DNA of 19,523 bases from an uncultured Oscillospiraceae bacterium (GCA_900547455.1 URGV01000038.1:1-19523), one strand, 5' to 3'; positions 5,224-16,618 are shown, counted from the stretch's first letter. Notes: generated by a model from the letters alone, not told the origin. Numbers and translations are program-made.

Positions 5224-6297
5224 CTAGTCCAGATCCAGCTTGCCGATGGTGTAGCGGTCAACCGCATCCTGGTTGAGCACGAAGGAATCGTCCTGGGCAA
5301 CCTGCAGCAGGTACTCCTCCATCGTCTCGTCGCGCAGCGCATGGCGGATGGAATCCTTGACGTAATCGAAGTCGGTCGGGTCCTCATGAATGTCGGCAGT
5401 CGCACCAACTGCGATCATGCTGTCGGTCTGCACCATGACAACCTCTCCGACCTCGGCCTCCTTGAGGGCCTTGATGACGTCGGCGTCGAGGGTGGTGGTT
5501 GCGGTGTCGAGCAGGCGGTAGTTGTCGGTGGTCATGTCATATTCCTCATCGGAGGACTGGTTTTCCTTCTTGTACTCGTTGAGAATGTCGTTGAAGCTCT
5601 GACCGTTTTCTGTTCCGATCTTTGCCTGTAAATAGAAGGTGTTGGCGTTGGTGTAGACGTTGGAGCGCTCGCTATCGTTGAATTCCTCGTACGCTGCCTT
5701 CTCGTCCTCGGTGGCATCTTCCGGGATCTCCATGTCGGAGAAGCTGAAGGTCTGTACCGCCATCTTGATGTAGTTGTCGTCGTAATAGTTGCTCAGTTCC
5801 TCGTCGGATACCGGGTCCTCTCCGGATGGGCCGTAAAGGGCCTGGAACAGCTGGGTCTTCATGTAGGCGATCTGGTAGATCAGCTCGATGGAATCCTGAG
5901 AGATGCCGTTCTTTTCCAGATTGTCCCCCGCCTGCTCATAGTAGGACGCTGCCTGCTCCTGGCAGCTGAGCAGCTGCTCCTGGGAGAAGGCGATGTTGCG
6001 GGCGTTAAACTCGCTGCAGATGGCCATTGCCTTTTTGGTCTCGTCGATCGCGTTCTGCTGAATCCAGTCCTCGGCGTCCTGGCCCTCGATCTGCTGGCTG
6101 AGCACATCCTGCTCCGCGTCCTCCACCAGCGTTGTCGCCTCATAGTAGCTCTGAATCAGGTTGTTGATATAGACGCCCACCGGCATTTCCAGCGGATCCT
6201 TGCGCATAATCCAGCTTGTATCCGAAGAGCAGGCCGCCATCGAAAGGGCCAGAGCCCCCGCCGTCAGCACGGCCGCGCATTTTTTTCGCAGATTCAT
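5224..6297 (-). CDS. PrsA/SurA-like foldase lipoprotein with degenerate parvulin region
   Basis: A 357-residue secreted lipoprotein. Residues 1-22 form a signal peptide (LRKKCAAVLTAGALALSMAA) with the lipobox ending at C23. Residues 40-160 are helical and Glu/Gln-rich, like the SurA-N/trigger-factor-like chaperone part of PrsA. Residues 163-186 (VSDEELSNYYDDNYIKMAVQTFSF) correspond to the start of a parvulin domain, but the conserved ASHIL histidine is absent. The later EVGEVVMVQTDSMIAVGA (282-299) also lacks the terminal histidine of parvulins, so isomerase activity is doubtful. A foldase gene after mfd is a conserved Firmicute arrangement, which supports the call. It has its own promoter at 6369-6397. 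The ATG at 6297 follows an AAGGGGGA Shine-Dalgarno at about 10 nt. Confidence 0.82.
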   Translation of the reverse strand: MNLRKKCAAVLTAGALALSMAACSSDTSWIMRKDPLEMPVGVYINNLIQSYYEATTLVEDAEQDVLSQQIEGQDAEDWIQQNAIDETKKAMAICSEFNARNIAFSQEQLLSCQEQAASYYEQAGDNLEKNGISQDSIELIYQIAYMKTQLFQALYGPSGEDPVSDEELSNYYDDNYIKMAVQTFSFSDMEIPEDATEDEKAAYEEFNDSERSNVYTNANTFYLQAKIGTENGQSFNDILNEYKKENQSSDEEYDMTTDNYRLLDTATTTLDADVIKALKEAEVGEVVMVQTDSMIAVGATADIHEDPTDFDYVKDSIRHALRDETMEEYLLQVAQDDSFVLNQDAVDRYTIGKLDLD

Positions 6298-6368
6298 TGT
6301 TAAAAAATCCCCCTTGTTTTCTACTTTCCAAAACCTTAAGGCCCCGGGCTTTTACAAGATACCCTGCT

Positions 6369-6397
6369 ATTATACACCGAATTTTGCAAAAAGTCCA
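6369..6397 (-). promoter_or_regulatory. Promoter of the PrsA-like lipoprotein gene
   Basis: On the minus strand TATAAT (6374-6369) lies 17 nt after TGGACT (6397-6392, four of six). It sits between the mfd stop (6425) and the lipoprotein ATG (6297), so the lipoprotein can be expressed independently of mfd. Confidence 0.7.
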
Positions 6398-6424
6398 TTA
6401 AAAATCGCTGAATACTCCGCCCGA

Positions 6425-9400
6425 TCAGGCGCGCGGCGCATCCGGGGACATGGCGTCCAGCGCAAGGCGCATGGTGTCCACCGGTTTTTCGCCCTTGAGC
6501 ACCCGGACCGCAAGGTAGGGTTTTGCGCCTGCGTTGAGCATCACGCGGCCTTTGAGGTTGGCTGCCAGCCGGCTTGCCGCCTCCATATCCACCACCTCGG
6601 GGTAGAACAGCAGGCTGTCGGTGCGCTGGGAAATTTCCTTGATGCCCAAAGACGCCGCCTTGTTGCGCAAAAGCGACACGTCGATCAGTCCCTTGACCGA
6701 TTCCGGCGGGTCTCCAAAGCGGTCGATCAGCTCGTCGGTGATGTCCAGCGCGTCCTGGTCGTTCTCCACCGAGGCGATCTTCTTGTAGATGTCGATGCGC
6801 TGCGGCAGGCTTTCGATGTAGTCCTCCGGGATGTGCGCGCCGATGCGGATGTCCACCTGGCACTCGGTGGCCTGGGTGTCCGGCTTTTCGCCCTTGGCCA
6901 CCGCTACCGCGTCGGAGAGCATTTTCAGGTACATCTCATAGCCCACCGCCTCCATGTGGCCGTGCTGCTGCGCGCCCAGAATGTTGCCCGCGCCGCGGAT
7001 TTCCAGGTCGCGCATGGCGATGCGGAAGCCCGAGCCGAAGGTGGTGAACTCCCGGATGGCCTCCAGGCGCTTGGTGGCCACGTCGGTCAGCGCCTTGCCC
7101 TTGGTGACGGTCAGGTAGGCAAAGGCCCTGCGGCTGGAGCGCCCGACCCGTCCGCGGATCTGGTAGAGCTGGGAGAGGCCCAGCCGGTCCGCGTCCTCGA
7201 TAATCAGGGTGTTGCAGTTGGAGACGTCCACGCCGGTCTCGATGATGGTGGTGCAGACCAGAATGTCGATCTCGTGGTCGAGCAGCCGCTTCCAGACCTT
7301 GGAGAGCTGCTCCTCGCTCATCTTGCCGTGGGCGACCACCACCACCGCGTCGGGGATGAGCTTCTGGATGGTGGCCGCGCAGCTGTCGATGGTGTCCACC
7401 CGATTGTGCAGGTAGAACACCTGCCCGCCGCGGCGCAGCTCCTTGTTCATCGCCTGGGACAGAATGCCCCAGTCATGCTCCATGACATAGGTCTGCACCG
7501 GCTGGCGGTCCTGCGGGGCCTCCTCGATGGTGGACATATCCCGGATGCCGGACATCGCCATATTTAAAGTGCGCGGGATCGGGGTGGCCGAGAGGGTCAG
7601 CACGTCGACGTTGTTGCGCATCTCCTTGAAGGTCTCCTTGTGCTTGACGCCAAAGCGTTGCTCCTCGTCGATGATGCACAGCCCCAGGTCCTTAAATTTG
7701 ACGTCCTTCTGCACCAGCCGGTGTGTGCCGATGATGACGTCGATCTGGCCGCGGCGTAGTTCCTCCAGCACCTGCTCCTGCTCACGCGGGGTGCGGAAGC
7801 GCGAGAGGATATCCACCTTGACCGGAAAGCCCTCCATCCGGTTGCGGAAGGTCTGATAGTGCTGCCAGGCCAGGATGGTGGTCGGCACCAGGACGGCGCA
7901 CTGCTTGCCGTCCATCACGCACTTGAAGGCCGCGCGGATGGCCACCTCGGTCTTGCCGAAGCCGACGTCGCCGCACAGCAAACGGTCCATCGGCACCGGG
8001 CGCTCCATATCGGCCTTGATCTCCTGAATGCAGCGCAGCTGGTCGTCGGTCTCGTCGTAGGGGAAGCGCCGCTCAAAGTCGTTCTGCCAGTCGGTGTCCT
8101 GCCCGAAGGCGTAGCCCTTGGAGGCCTCGCGCTTGGCGTAGAGCTTAATCAGCTCGTCTGCCATGTCCTTGACCGCCTTTTTGACCCGGGCGCGGGTCTT
8201 GGCCCACTCGGCGGAGTTTAATTTGTTGAGCTTGACGACACCCTCCTCCTTGCCGCCGATGTACTTGGTGACCAGGTCCATCTGGGTGACCGGCACAAAG
8301 AGCATGTCGGTGCCGGCATAGCGGATCTTGATGTAGTCCTTGACCACGCCGTGAATCTCCCGCTTGACGATGCCCTCAAAGATGCCAATGCCGTGGGAGA
8401 CGTGAACGACGTAGTCGCCCACATTGAGGTCGGAGAGGTTTTTGATGTGCCCGCCCTTCTTCTGCTTTGGCGCGCGGGTGCGGCTGACGCCGGTCTTGGC
8501 ATGGCTGATGATGGCCAATTTTAACTGCGGGTACTCCATGCCCGCCGACAGGGTGCCCTCCAGCACATAGATCTTGCCCGGCGTGATGGCCGGGACATCC
8601 TGCACGAGATCCGCCGAAAAGTCCTGCCGCAGATCCTCCGCCAGCGCCTGCGCGCCGCGGGGCGTGCCCGCAAAGACGACGCAGCAGAAGCCGGTCTTCA
8701 TGTAGTCCTCCACATCGTCCTTGAGGATGGCGTACTCGCCGCTCCAGGTGGAGAGCTGGGAAGCGGTGATCTGCACCAGCTCCTTGAGCGGCACCTCGTT
8801 TAGGGACCGGGTGAAGGTGTCCATCAGCACGCCCTGATGGCAGCAAAGCTTGCGGCACAGCTCGGTGAAGTCGTCGTAGTAGACGCTGCAGCCTTTAAAG
8901 AGGACGCCCTCCTCCAGCAGCATCTTGATGTCCTCGTGGTGCTGGGCCATGGCGTTGGCAAAGTTTTCCCTGCAGGAAACCGGCTCGCACAAAAAGGTCA
9001 GCGCCTGCCCGTCAAAATAGTCGAGGATGGTCTGCGGCTCATACAGAATCGGCAGATACCGGTCGATGCTCACCGGGTTCAAGCCCCCGTCCAGCCGCTC
9101 GATGTCCCTTTGCAGGTGCTCCTTGACCTGCACGCCCGCCTTGCCCTTCTGGGCGTCCATCTGCTTTTGCAGCAGGGCAATCAGCTTTTGCGGGCTGTCG
9201 TACAGCACCTCCCGCGCCGGCGGGATGGTCACCCGCTCCACCGGGTCCTGGCGGCGCTGGGTGTCCACCTGGAAGGTGGACATGGTGTCGATGCTGTCGT
9301 CCCAGAACTCGATGCGCACCGGCTGGGTGCGGTCGGGCGGGAAGATGTCCAGAATGCCGCCGCGCCGCGCAAACTGGCAGATGCCCTCCACCTGGTCGCG

Positions 9401-9889
9401 GTGCTGGTAGCCCATCGCCACCAGCTTCTGGACAATCTCCTCCTCGTCGTAGCTGCCGTCCTGGTCGATCTCCAGGATGGAGGCAGCGAGCTTCTCCTTG
9501 GGGATGGTGCGCTCGCAGGCCGACTCGGCCGAGGCGACCACCACCCGCGCCTCCCCGCGCAGCAGGGCGCTCAAGGTCCCAAGACGCTGGTGCTCAAACT
9601 CGCCGGACGCCCCGTCGACGTCCAGCAGCACATAGTCCCTGGCCGGGAAGTGCAGCACCCGCTCCCCCAGCAGGGTGTTGAGGTCGGCCGCAAAGCGGAT
9701 GGCGGTGCTCTCGTCCGGCACAATCACCAGCGCCGGGCGCTGCAGCTGGTAGACCAGCGAGGCGATGATGTGGGTCTTGTGCGCGGCGGCGGCTCCGGTC
9801 AGCGAGACCGGCACCCTGCCCTGCTCGATTGCCTCCTTGAGCTGGCGGTACTCCATCATGCCGTCCAGCAGACTAAAAAACTGTTTCAT
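6425..9889 (-). CDS. mfd: Transcription-repair coupling factor Mfd
   Basis: A 1154-residue ATP-dependent DNA translocase that removes stalled RNA polymerase at lesions and recruits UvrA; the length is normal for Mfd. Domains in order: UvrB-like N-terminal region (about 1-350) with the motif [14 protein letters not shown]-polymerase interaction (CarD-like) domain starting [20 protein letters not shown] at 488; RecG-like helicase with Walker [11 protein letters not shown] (640-649), DEEQ (741-744), SATPIPRTL (768-776) and [10 protein letters not shown] (910-919); and the C-terminal TRCF domain (about 1000-1120). The N-terminal P-loop is degenerate (GAAAAHKT, 32-39), as usual for Mfd, which lacks UvrB ATPase activity. 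The ATG at 9889 follows AAAGGTGG. pth ends 44 nt upstream, so the two are probably co-transcribed. Confidence 0.98.
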   Translation of the reverse strand: MKQFFSLLDGMMEYRQLKEAIEQGRVPVSLTGAAAAHKTHIIASLVYQLQRPALVIVPDESTAIRFAADLNTLLGERVLHFPARDYVLLDVDGASGEFEHQRLGTLSALLRGEARVVVASAESACERTIPKEKLAASILEIDQDGSYDEEEIVQKLVAMGYQHRDQVEGICQFARRGGILDIFPPDRTQPVRIEFWDDSIDTMSTFQVDTQRRQDPVERVTIPPAREVLYDSPQKLIALLQKQMDAQKGKAGVQVKEHLQRDIERLDGGLNPVSIDRYLPILYEPQTILDYFDGQALTFLCEPVSCRENFANAMAQHHEDIKMLLEEGVLFKGCSVYYDDFTELCRKLCCHQGVLMDTFTRSLNEVPLKELVQITASQLSTWSGEYAILKDDVEDYMKTGFCCVVFAGTPRGAQALAEDLRQDFSADLVQDVPAITPGKIYVLEGTLSAGMEYPQLKLAIISHAKTGVSRTRAPKQKKGGHIKNLSDLNVGDYVVHVSHGIGIFEGIVKREIHGVVKDYIKIRYAGTDMLFVPVTQMDLVTKYIGGKEEGVVKLNKLNSAEWAKTRARVKKAVKDMADELIKLYAKREASKGYAFGQDTDWQNDFERRFPYDETDDQLRCIQEIKADMERPVPMDRLLCGDVGFGKTEVAIRAAFKCVMDGKQCAVLVPTTILAWQHYQTFRNRMEGFPVKVDILSRFRTPREQEQVLEELRRGQIDVIIGTHRLVQKDVKFKDLGLCIIDEEQRFGVKHKETFKEMRNNVDVLTLSATPIPRTLNMAMSGIRDMSTIEEAPQDRQPVQTYVMEHDWGILSQAMNKELRRGGQVFYLHNRVDTIDSCAATIQKLIPDAVVVVAHGKMSEEQLSKVWKRLLDHEIDILVCTTIIETGVDVSNCNTLIIEDADRLGLSQLYQIRGRVGRSSRRAFAYLTVTKGKALTDVATKRLEAIREFTTFGSGFRIAMRDLEIRGAGNILGAQQHGHMEAVGYEMYLKMLSDAVAVAKGEKPDTQATECQVDIRIGAHIPEDYIESLPQRIDIYKKIASVENDQDALDITDELIDRFGDPPESVKGLIDVSLLRNKAASLGIKEISQRTDSLLFYPEVVDMEAASRLAANLKGRVMLNAGAKPYLAVRVLKGEKPVDTMRLALDAMSPDAPRA

Positions 9890-9933
9890 CGTGATTCACC
9901 CACCTTTCTGTATCGGTCAGTTTCTGTTCTACT

Positions 9934-10557
9934 CTAATTAAACAGGTTCATCGCCCTGTCGATGTTGCCCTTGAGCATCTCGCGCACCGCGTCGTAGCAG
10001 TGGTCGAACACCGGCTGCAGCGCCTTTAGGTCCTCGTCGGAGAAGTGCCCCAGCACCCAGGCGGCAAGGTCGTAGTCGGGGCGCGGCTTTTTGCCGACCC
10101 CCACCTTGATGCGCGGGTACTGGTCGCTGCCGGTCAGATAGATGATGCTCTTGATTCCGTTGTGTCCGCCGTCGCTGCCCTTGCGGCGGATGCGCATTTT
10201 GCCCACGTCGAGGCTGACGTCGTCGAAGATGACGATGATCTTCTCCGGCGGGATCTTATAAAACTGGCTTGCCTCCCGCACCGCCTCGCCCGAGCTGTTC
10301 ATGTAGGTGGTGGGCTTCAGGAGCATCACCTTTTTGCCCTCCAGCTCGCACAGGCCGCACAGAGACTTAAATTTGAGCTGGTTTACCTTGCAGCCCGCCT
10401 TTGCGGCGATGTGGTCGATGGCCATAAAGCCGGCATTGTGGCGGGTGGTGTCGTATTTGGGTTCCGGGTTGCCCAGCCCCACCACCAGATATTCCGGCGT
10501 GCCGGTGACGGTGGGCTTGGCGCTCAAAGATTTCAGCTTCTCAAAAAGATCGTACAT
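9934..10557 (-). CDS. pth: Peptidyl-tRNA hydrolase
   Basis: A 207-residue cytosolic enzyme that frees tRNA from prematurely released peptidyl-tRNA. The family motifs are all visible: VGLGNPEPKYDTTRHNAGF with N30 and the catalytic H40, KPTTYMNSSG with N87, the FDDVSLD segment with D112, and GSDGGHNGIKS with H132 and N133. The ATG at 10557 is chosen because AAAGGA lies 8 nt upstream; the same frame is open to 10965 but runs back through the iron-sulfur gene without family resemblance. The protein has about 20 extra residues (MYDLFEKLKSLSAKPTVTGT) before the usual start of the Pth core. It is followed directly by mfd, the usual Firmicute order. Confidence 0.96.
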   Translation of the reverse strand: MYDLFEKLKSLSAKPTVTGTPEYLVVGLGNPEPKYDTTRHNAGFMAIDHIAAKAGCKVNQLKFKSLCGLCELEGKKVMLLKPTTYMNSSGEAVREASQFYKIPPEKIIVIFDDVSLDVGKMRIRRKGSDGGHNGIKSIIYLTGSDQYPRIKVGVGKKPRPDYDLAAWVLGHFSDEDLKALQPVFDHCYDAVREMLKGNIDRAMNLFN

Positions 10558-10625
10558 GGCTTTTGTCCTTTCCTGTTTTTGTCTTGCCTCCCCGGTTTCG
10601 GCAGGGTCGGCAACAGGGCAGGACA

Positions 10626-10662
10626 ACCACCGGCGCCCATCCTCCCGATGGGTGCCGGTGGT
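10626..10662. repeat. Long perfect-looking hairpin upstream of pth
   Basis: A 16-bp inverted repeat (ACCACCGGCGCCCATC and its complement, one G-T pair) encloses a 5-nt loop. There is no T-run on either side, so it is not an ordinary terminator. It lies in the 212-bp gap between the iron-sulfur gene and pth. It could act as an mRNA-stabilising stem, a processing site or a dispersed palindrome. A weaker AAAATC/GATTTT stem at 10721-10738 lies nearby. Confidence 0.7.
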
Positions 10663-10769
10663 CAGCCTGCCCGCCTTATTCTCTTTTTTCACCGCTGTCC
10701 CGAGCGGCTTTTCTCTTACAAAAATCGCGCAAGATTTTCCCGCACGACCCTCATAATGTCCGCCGAGCA

Positions 10770-10919
10770 TCAGGTGCCCTTTGGGTTTTTGTTGGCGCAG
10801 TCGCAGTGGCTCATGGCGCCGGTTGCGGCTTTGATTTCCTTTAAAGAGCGCGCCCCGTTTTCCATGGCGCGGATGATGTCCTCCTCGGTGACCCTGTCGC
10901 AGTAGCAGATGTACTCCAT
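10770..10919 (-). CDS. BFD-like [2Fe-2S]-binding microprotein
   Basis: A 49-residue protein with cysteines at 5, 7, 39 and 41 (CYC...CDC). The sequence CYCDRVTEEDIIRAMENGA followed by LKEIKAATGA and a late NPKG resembles the bacterioferritin-associated ferredoxin fold, a helix-turn-helix holding a [2Fe-2S] cluster. Relatives usually end in extra cysteines after NPxG; here the protein stops at NPKGT, so it is short. The spacing of the second pair (CxC rather than CxxC) also differs from classic Bfd. ATG 10919 has AGGAGGG 7 nt upstream. The gene sits just behind a strong terminator following prs, so it depends on read-through or an unseen promoter. Its partner is unknown. Confidence 0.78.
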   Translation of the reverse strand: MEYICYCDRVTEEDIIRAMENGARSLKEIKAATGAMSHCDCANKNPKGT

Positions 10920-10944
10920 CCTTTTTCCCTCCTCCATAATGCCT

Positions 10945-10977
10945 GAAAAAGGGCAGGTAAGACACCTGCCCTTTTTC
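10945..10977 (-). terminator. Strong terminator between prs and the iron-sulfur gene
   Basis: A perfect 14-bp stem (GAAAAAGGGCAGGT and its complement, 5-nt loop) ends in TTTTTC on the minus strand. It begins 13 nt past the prs stop. Its far edge is about 18 nt from the Shine-Dalgarno of the next gene, so it would limit expression of the downstream minus-strand genes. Confidence 0.9.
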
Positions 10978-10989
10978 GACAAAAACAGA

Positions 10990-11946
10990 TTAAACAAATA
11001 GTGGGGAAACCGGCTTATCCTGATAGATGCGCTCGATGGCCTCCGCAAATACCGGCGCAACCGGCAGCTGGGTGATCTTGGTGCCGCTGTTTTCCGGCAG
11101 CGGGATGGTGTCGAGGATGACGACCTCTTTCAGGGCGCTCTTTTCGATGCGCTCGATGGCCGGGCCGGAGAGGACGCCGTGGGTGGCGCAGGCGATAACT
11201 TCGGTGGCGCCGCCGATCTCAACCAGGGCGTTGGCGGCGTTGCACAGGGTGCCCGCGGTGTCGATCATGTCGTCGACGATGATGACCTTTCTGTCGCGGA
11301 CGTCGCCGATGATGTTCATGACCTCGCTGACGTTGGCCTTCGGTCTTCTCTTATCGATGATGGCCAGCGGCACGTCGCAGCGCTCGGCAAACTTTCTGGC
11401 TCTGGTAACCGAACCCAGGTCCGGGGAAACAACGGTGTAGTTGCCCGGCTCCGCGCCGATCTTATCGATGAAATGCGGCAGCAGAATCGGCACGCCCAGC
11501 AGGTGGTCGACCGGAATATCAAAGAAGCCCTGGATCTGGGCGGCGTGCAGGTCCATGGTCAGCACGCGGTCCGCGCCAGCGGCGGTGATCAGGTCCGCCA
11601 CCAGTTTCGCGGAGATCGGGTCTCTGGCCTTGGCCTTTCTGTCCTGGCGCGCATAGCCAAAATACGGGATAACCGCAGTGATGCGTCCCGCAGAAGCGCG
11701 CTTGAAGGCGTCGATCATAATCAGCAGTTCCATGAGGTTGTTGTTGACCGGTGTGCAGGTGGACTGTACCACAAACACATCCGAGCCGCGCACCGACTCC
11801 TGGATGGAGACCGCAATCTCGCCGTCCGAGAATGTCTTTACCTCGCTTTTTCCGACCGGAAGGCCCAGACAGGCCGCAATCTCCGCCGCTACCTTCGGAT
11901 TGGAATTGGCGGTGAAGATCTTGATGTCCTTACCATGCAAATTCAT
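10990..11946 (-). CDS. prs: Ribose-phosphate pyrophosphokinase
   Basis: A 318-residue cytosolic enzyme that makes PRPP from ribose 5-phosphate and ATP, feeding purine, pyrimidine, histidine, tryptophan and NAD synthesis. Visible motifs are [10 protein letters not shown] (39-48), the catalytic flexible-loop segment [17 protein letters not shown] (98-114), [19 protein letters not shown] (129-147) and the PRPP-binding loop [10 protein letters not shown] (224-233). Length matches class I Prs (about 317). The ATG at 11946 gives the standard N-terminus; 16 extra residues are possible upstream but look non-native. The Shine-Dalgarno (GGGGAG, 11 nt away) is weak. It follows glmU, the usual Firmicute order. 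No clear promoter is visible in the 179-bp gap. Confidence 0.97.
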   Translation of the reverse strand: MNLHGKDIKIFTANSNPKVAAEIAACLGLPVGKSEVKTFSDGEIAVSIQESVRGSDVFVVQSTCTPVNNNLMELLIMIDAFKRASAGRITAVIPYFGYARQDRKAKARDPISAKLVADLITAAGADRVLTMDLHAAQIQGFFDIPVDHLLGVPILLPHFIDKIGAEPGNYTVVSPDLGSVTRARKFAERCDVPLAIIDKRRPKANVSEVMNIIGDVRDRKVIIVDDMIDTAGTLCNAANALVEIGGATEVIACATHGVLSGPAIERIEKSALKEVVILDTIPLPENSGTKITQLPVAPVFAEAIERIYQDKPVSPLFV

Positions 11947-12039
11947 TTCTTTTCTGACTCCCCTTACTTTTCTTCGGCAGATTTCTCCGCCCACCTTCTT
12001 TAAGGCGCGGCAGGTTGCGCTGCGCGCGCCCTTCTTTCC

Positions 12040-12058
12040 TCTTTAGACCCTCTAAAGA
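12040..12058. repeat. 8-bp palindrome upstream of prs
   Basis: TCTTTAGA and its exact complement flank a CCC spacer. It lies about 95 nt before the prs start, in a gap without an obvious promoter. It could be a protein-binding site or an mRNA stem; position is the only evidence. Confidence 0.5.
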
Positions 12059-12080
12059 ATATCCGGCTTTTGCCGTTAAA

Positions 12081-12112
12081 CAGCCGTCCGCCCCTGGCGG
12101 AGCCTTCGGCTG
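12081..12112 (-). terminator. Weak terminator-like hairpin after glmU
   Basis: A nested stem (CAGCCG/CGGCTG outside, TCCGCC/GGCGGA inside, 5-nt bulge) starts 14 nt past the glmU stop. On the minus strand it is followed only by TTTAA, so termination would be partial and could attenuate transcription into prs. Confidence 0.45.
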
Positions 12113-12125
12113 TATGATACAACCT

Positions 12126-13532
12126 TTACTTCTTTTCGTTCTTTTCCTTTTCCTTGAGCGCAAGCTCCTTCGCCCGGTAGCCTTCCACCCAGCCTGCCTT
12201 TTCCACCTGGCGGGCCCGGGCGATGGCAAGGTCGCCTGCCGGCACGTCGTCGGTGATGGTGGAGCCCGCCGCGATGTAGGCGTTCTCCCCGACCTGAACC
12301 GGGGAAACCAGGTTTGTGTTGCAGCCGATGAAGGCGTTGTCGCCGACGGTACTGCGGAACTTGCGGTAGCCGTTGTAGTTGACCGTCACCACGCCGCAGC
12401 CGACGTTGATATTTTCCCCAAAGTCGGAGTCGCCGATATAGGTCAGGTGCGCCACGCTGGTCTTTTGTCCCAGGGTGGAATTTTTGATTTCGACAAAGTT
12501 GCCGATCTTGACCCGGTCGGCCAGCACGCTGTTCGGGCGCAGGTGGCTGTTGGGGCCGATGCGCACGCCGCTGCCCACCTGCGACTGCTCGATCAGGGAG
12601 GAATGGATCTGGCACCCGTCCCCGATGCGGCTGTTTTCGATGATGGTGTTCGGGCCGATCACGCAGTCCTCGCCGATGACCACATGGCCTCTCAGCTGGG
12701 TGCCGGGAGCGATGGTGGTGTCCCTGCCGACCACAGCGTCCGGAGAGATGACCACACCATCCGTACAATAGAAGTTTACACCATCTTCCAAAAGTCTGTC
12801 AACCACAATTTTGTTCGCGATTTCATTTAGTTTTAACAATCCGGCCCTGTCATTGGCGCCCAGCACCAGCTTCTCGTCCTCGCACAGGCAGGCTTCCACC
12901 TTTTTCCCCTGCCGGAAGGCCACCTGGACGGTGTCGGTCAGGTAGTATTCGCCCTGGCTGTTGCGGCAGGTCAGCTGCTCGAGGGCCTCCAGCAGAAAGC
13001 CGCTCTCAAAGCAGTAGGCGCCGGAGTTGACTTCGGCAATCTGCTTTTGCTCGCCGGCGGCGTCGCGGTCCTCCACAATGCCGGTGACGCGGCCGTTCTC
13101 CCGCAGGATTCTGCCGTAGCCGGACGGGTCATGCAGCCTGGCGGTGACGACGGTCACCTGCGCGCCGCTCTGGCGGTGGTGCTCCAGCGCACTGCCAATT
13201 ACCTGGTCGCTGACAAACGGCGCGTCGCCGTTTAGGACCACCACGTCGCCGGGGTGCTCCCGGATAAATTCTTTTGCCATCATCACCGCGTGGCCGGTGC
13301 CCAGGCGCTCGGTCTGCTCGACGGTGACGCACTGCTGCGGCAGCGCCGCGCGCACCTGGTCCGCCCCGCTGCCCACCACGACGCAGATCTTTTCGATCCC
13401 CGCCTTCAGGCACCAATCGGTGACCCAGTTGATCATCGGCTTAAACAAGACCTCCGCCATTACCTTTGGATATTTGGACTTCATCCTGGTTCCCTGTCCG
13501 GCCGCCAGGATGATTGCGCTGGTTGCTCGCAT
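12126..13532 (-). CDS. glmU: Bifunctional GlmU, N-acetylglucosamine-1-P uridyltransferase/acetyltransferase
   Basis: A 468-residue cytosolic enzyme that makes UDP-GlcNAc in two steps: acetyl transfer to glucosamine-1-phosphate, then uridylyl transfer. The N-terminal pyrophosphorylase domain (about 1-230) has LAAGQGTRMKSKYPKVM (9-25), RLGTGHAVM (76-84), LNGDAPF (100-106) and EVNSGAYCF (167-175). Residues about 255-450 form a left-handed beta-helix of hexapeptide repeats (IGPNT, IGDGC, VGSGV, IGNFV). The acetyltransferase histidine is H362 in AHLTYIGDSDFG, followed by NVGCGVVTVNYNGYRKF. The Lys/Glu-rich tail (KEKEKNEKK) makes it a little longer than the usual 456. ATG 13532 follows GGGAGTGAT. 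The product is the entry to peptidoglycan synthesis. Confidence 0.97.
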   Translation of the reverse strand: MRATSAIILAAGQGTRMKSKYPKVMAEVLFKPMINWVTDWCLKAGIEKICVVVGSGADQVRAALPQQCVTVEQTERLGTGHAVMMAKEFIREHPGDVVVLNGDAPFVSDQVIGSALEHHRQSGAQVTVVTARLHDPSGYGRILRENGRVTGIVEDRDAAGEQKQIAEVNSGAYCFESGFLLEALEQLTCRNSQGEYYLTDTVQVAFRQGKKVEACLCEDEKLVLGANDRAGLLKLNEIANKIVVDRLLEDGVNFYCTDGVVISPDAVVGRDTTIAPGTQLRGHVVIGEDCVIGPNTIIENSRIGDGCQIHSSLIEQSQVGSGVRIGPNSHLRPNSVLADRVKIGNFVEIKNSTLGQKTSVAHLTYIGDSDFGENINVGCGVVTVNYNGYRKFRSTVGDNAFIGCNTNLVSPVQVGENAYIAAGSTITDDVPAGDLAIARARQVEKAGWVEGYRAKELALKEKEKNEKK

Positions 13533-13583
13533 GACTGATCACTCCCATTTCGGTTTGATGTGCGCTCTCCCCTTTTCCCTTAT

Positions 13584-13612
13584 ATTATAAAATTTACTAC
13601 CACAAAATTCAA
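13584..13612 (-). promoter_or_regulatory. glmU promoter
   Basis: On the minus strand TATAAT (13589-13584) lies 17 nt after TTGAAT (13612-13607, four of six). Transcription would begin about 45 nt before the glmU ATG. It is the only good promoter seen upstream of glmU and prs. Confidence 0.72.
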
Positions 13613-13700
13613 GGCGCTGGCGCATTTCCATCGGCTGAGATAAATTTGCGCAAAATTACATTTGACGGTTTGTACACTTTGACTGTGCTTTGGCTTCATT

Positions 13701-13726
13701 GATAATAAATTGTCAATTTTATTGTC
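13701..13726. repeat. Imperfect inverted repeat upstream of ppdK
   Basis: GATAATAAATTG faces CAATTTTATTGTC across one T, pairing with one bulge and one G-T pair. It is about 110 bp upstream of the ppdK -10. The AT-rich palindrome could be a regulator site or a weak bidirectional stem. Confidence 0.45.
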
Positions 13727-13832
13727 CTTCAGCATCAAAAAGATAGAAAAAAGCCACTGCTGTTCATGAAAACCCATCACAAATTTTTATGGAAAATTTA
13801 TAAAGCGGGGACTGGTATTGTCGGTTCGGTTT

Positions 13833-13841
13833 TGGTATAAT
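13833..13841 (+). promoter_or_regulatory. Extended -10 promoter of ppdK
   Basis: A perfect TATAAT at 13836-13841 is preceded by TGG, giving an extended -10. The best -35 at 17 bp (TGGTAT, 13813-13818) is poor, so the extended element probably does the work, perhaps with an activator. The start would be near 13848. Confidence 0.7.
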
Positions 13842-13956
13842 ATGTAAGAAGGTTGTATTGGTTTTTTTACAATTCCTTTTGTGCGGGGAAGAAATCGGGA
13901 AAAATCCCTTCCCTGCCAATCCACCTTTTCCAAATTTCATTCGGGAGGTTTTTACG

Positions 13957-16587
<2,631 letters not shown>

Positions 16588-16618
16588 ACTTTGTTGTTCC
16601 GTTCGGATACAATAAGCC

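Larger units (their letters stand above)
13533..13956. other. AT-rich divergent control region between glmU and ppdK
   Basis: This 424-bp gap has no gene. It is clearly more AT-rich than its surroundings. It holds the glmU promoter (13584-13612, minus), an imperfect 12-bp inverted repeat (13701-13726), an extended -10 for ppdK (13833-13841) and a ppdK leader of about 110 nt. The leader contains a GGGAAG/CTTCCC hairpin (about 13887-13915). No known riboswitch is recognised. Confidence 0.7.

Noticed and set aside
6200..9937. Long plus-strand open frames (6200-7567, 8837-9937) opposite mfd
   Set aside because: They lie wholly antisense to an unmistakable mfd, are biased in composition (Val/Leu/Gly/His/Asp), and have no ribosome-binding sites or recognisable domains.
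10681..10740. A plus-strand terminator from the CCGCT/AGCGG stem near 10692-10708
   Set aside because: No plus-strand gene precedes it, and the T-run is interrupted; it is more likely a chance stem.
9934..10965. Extending pth to a 343-residue protein
   Set aside because: The upstream part runs through the iron-sulfur gene in another frame and through the 37-nt hairpin, has no Pth similarity, and ATG 10557 has a proper Shine-Dalgarno.
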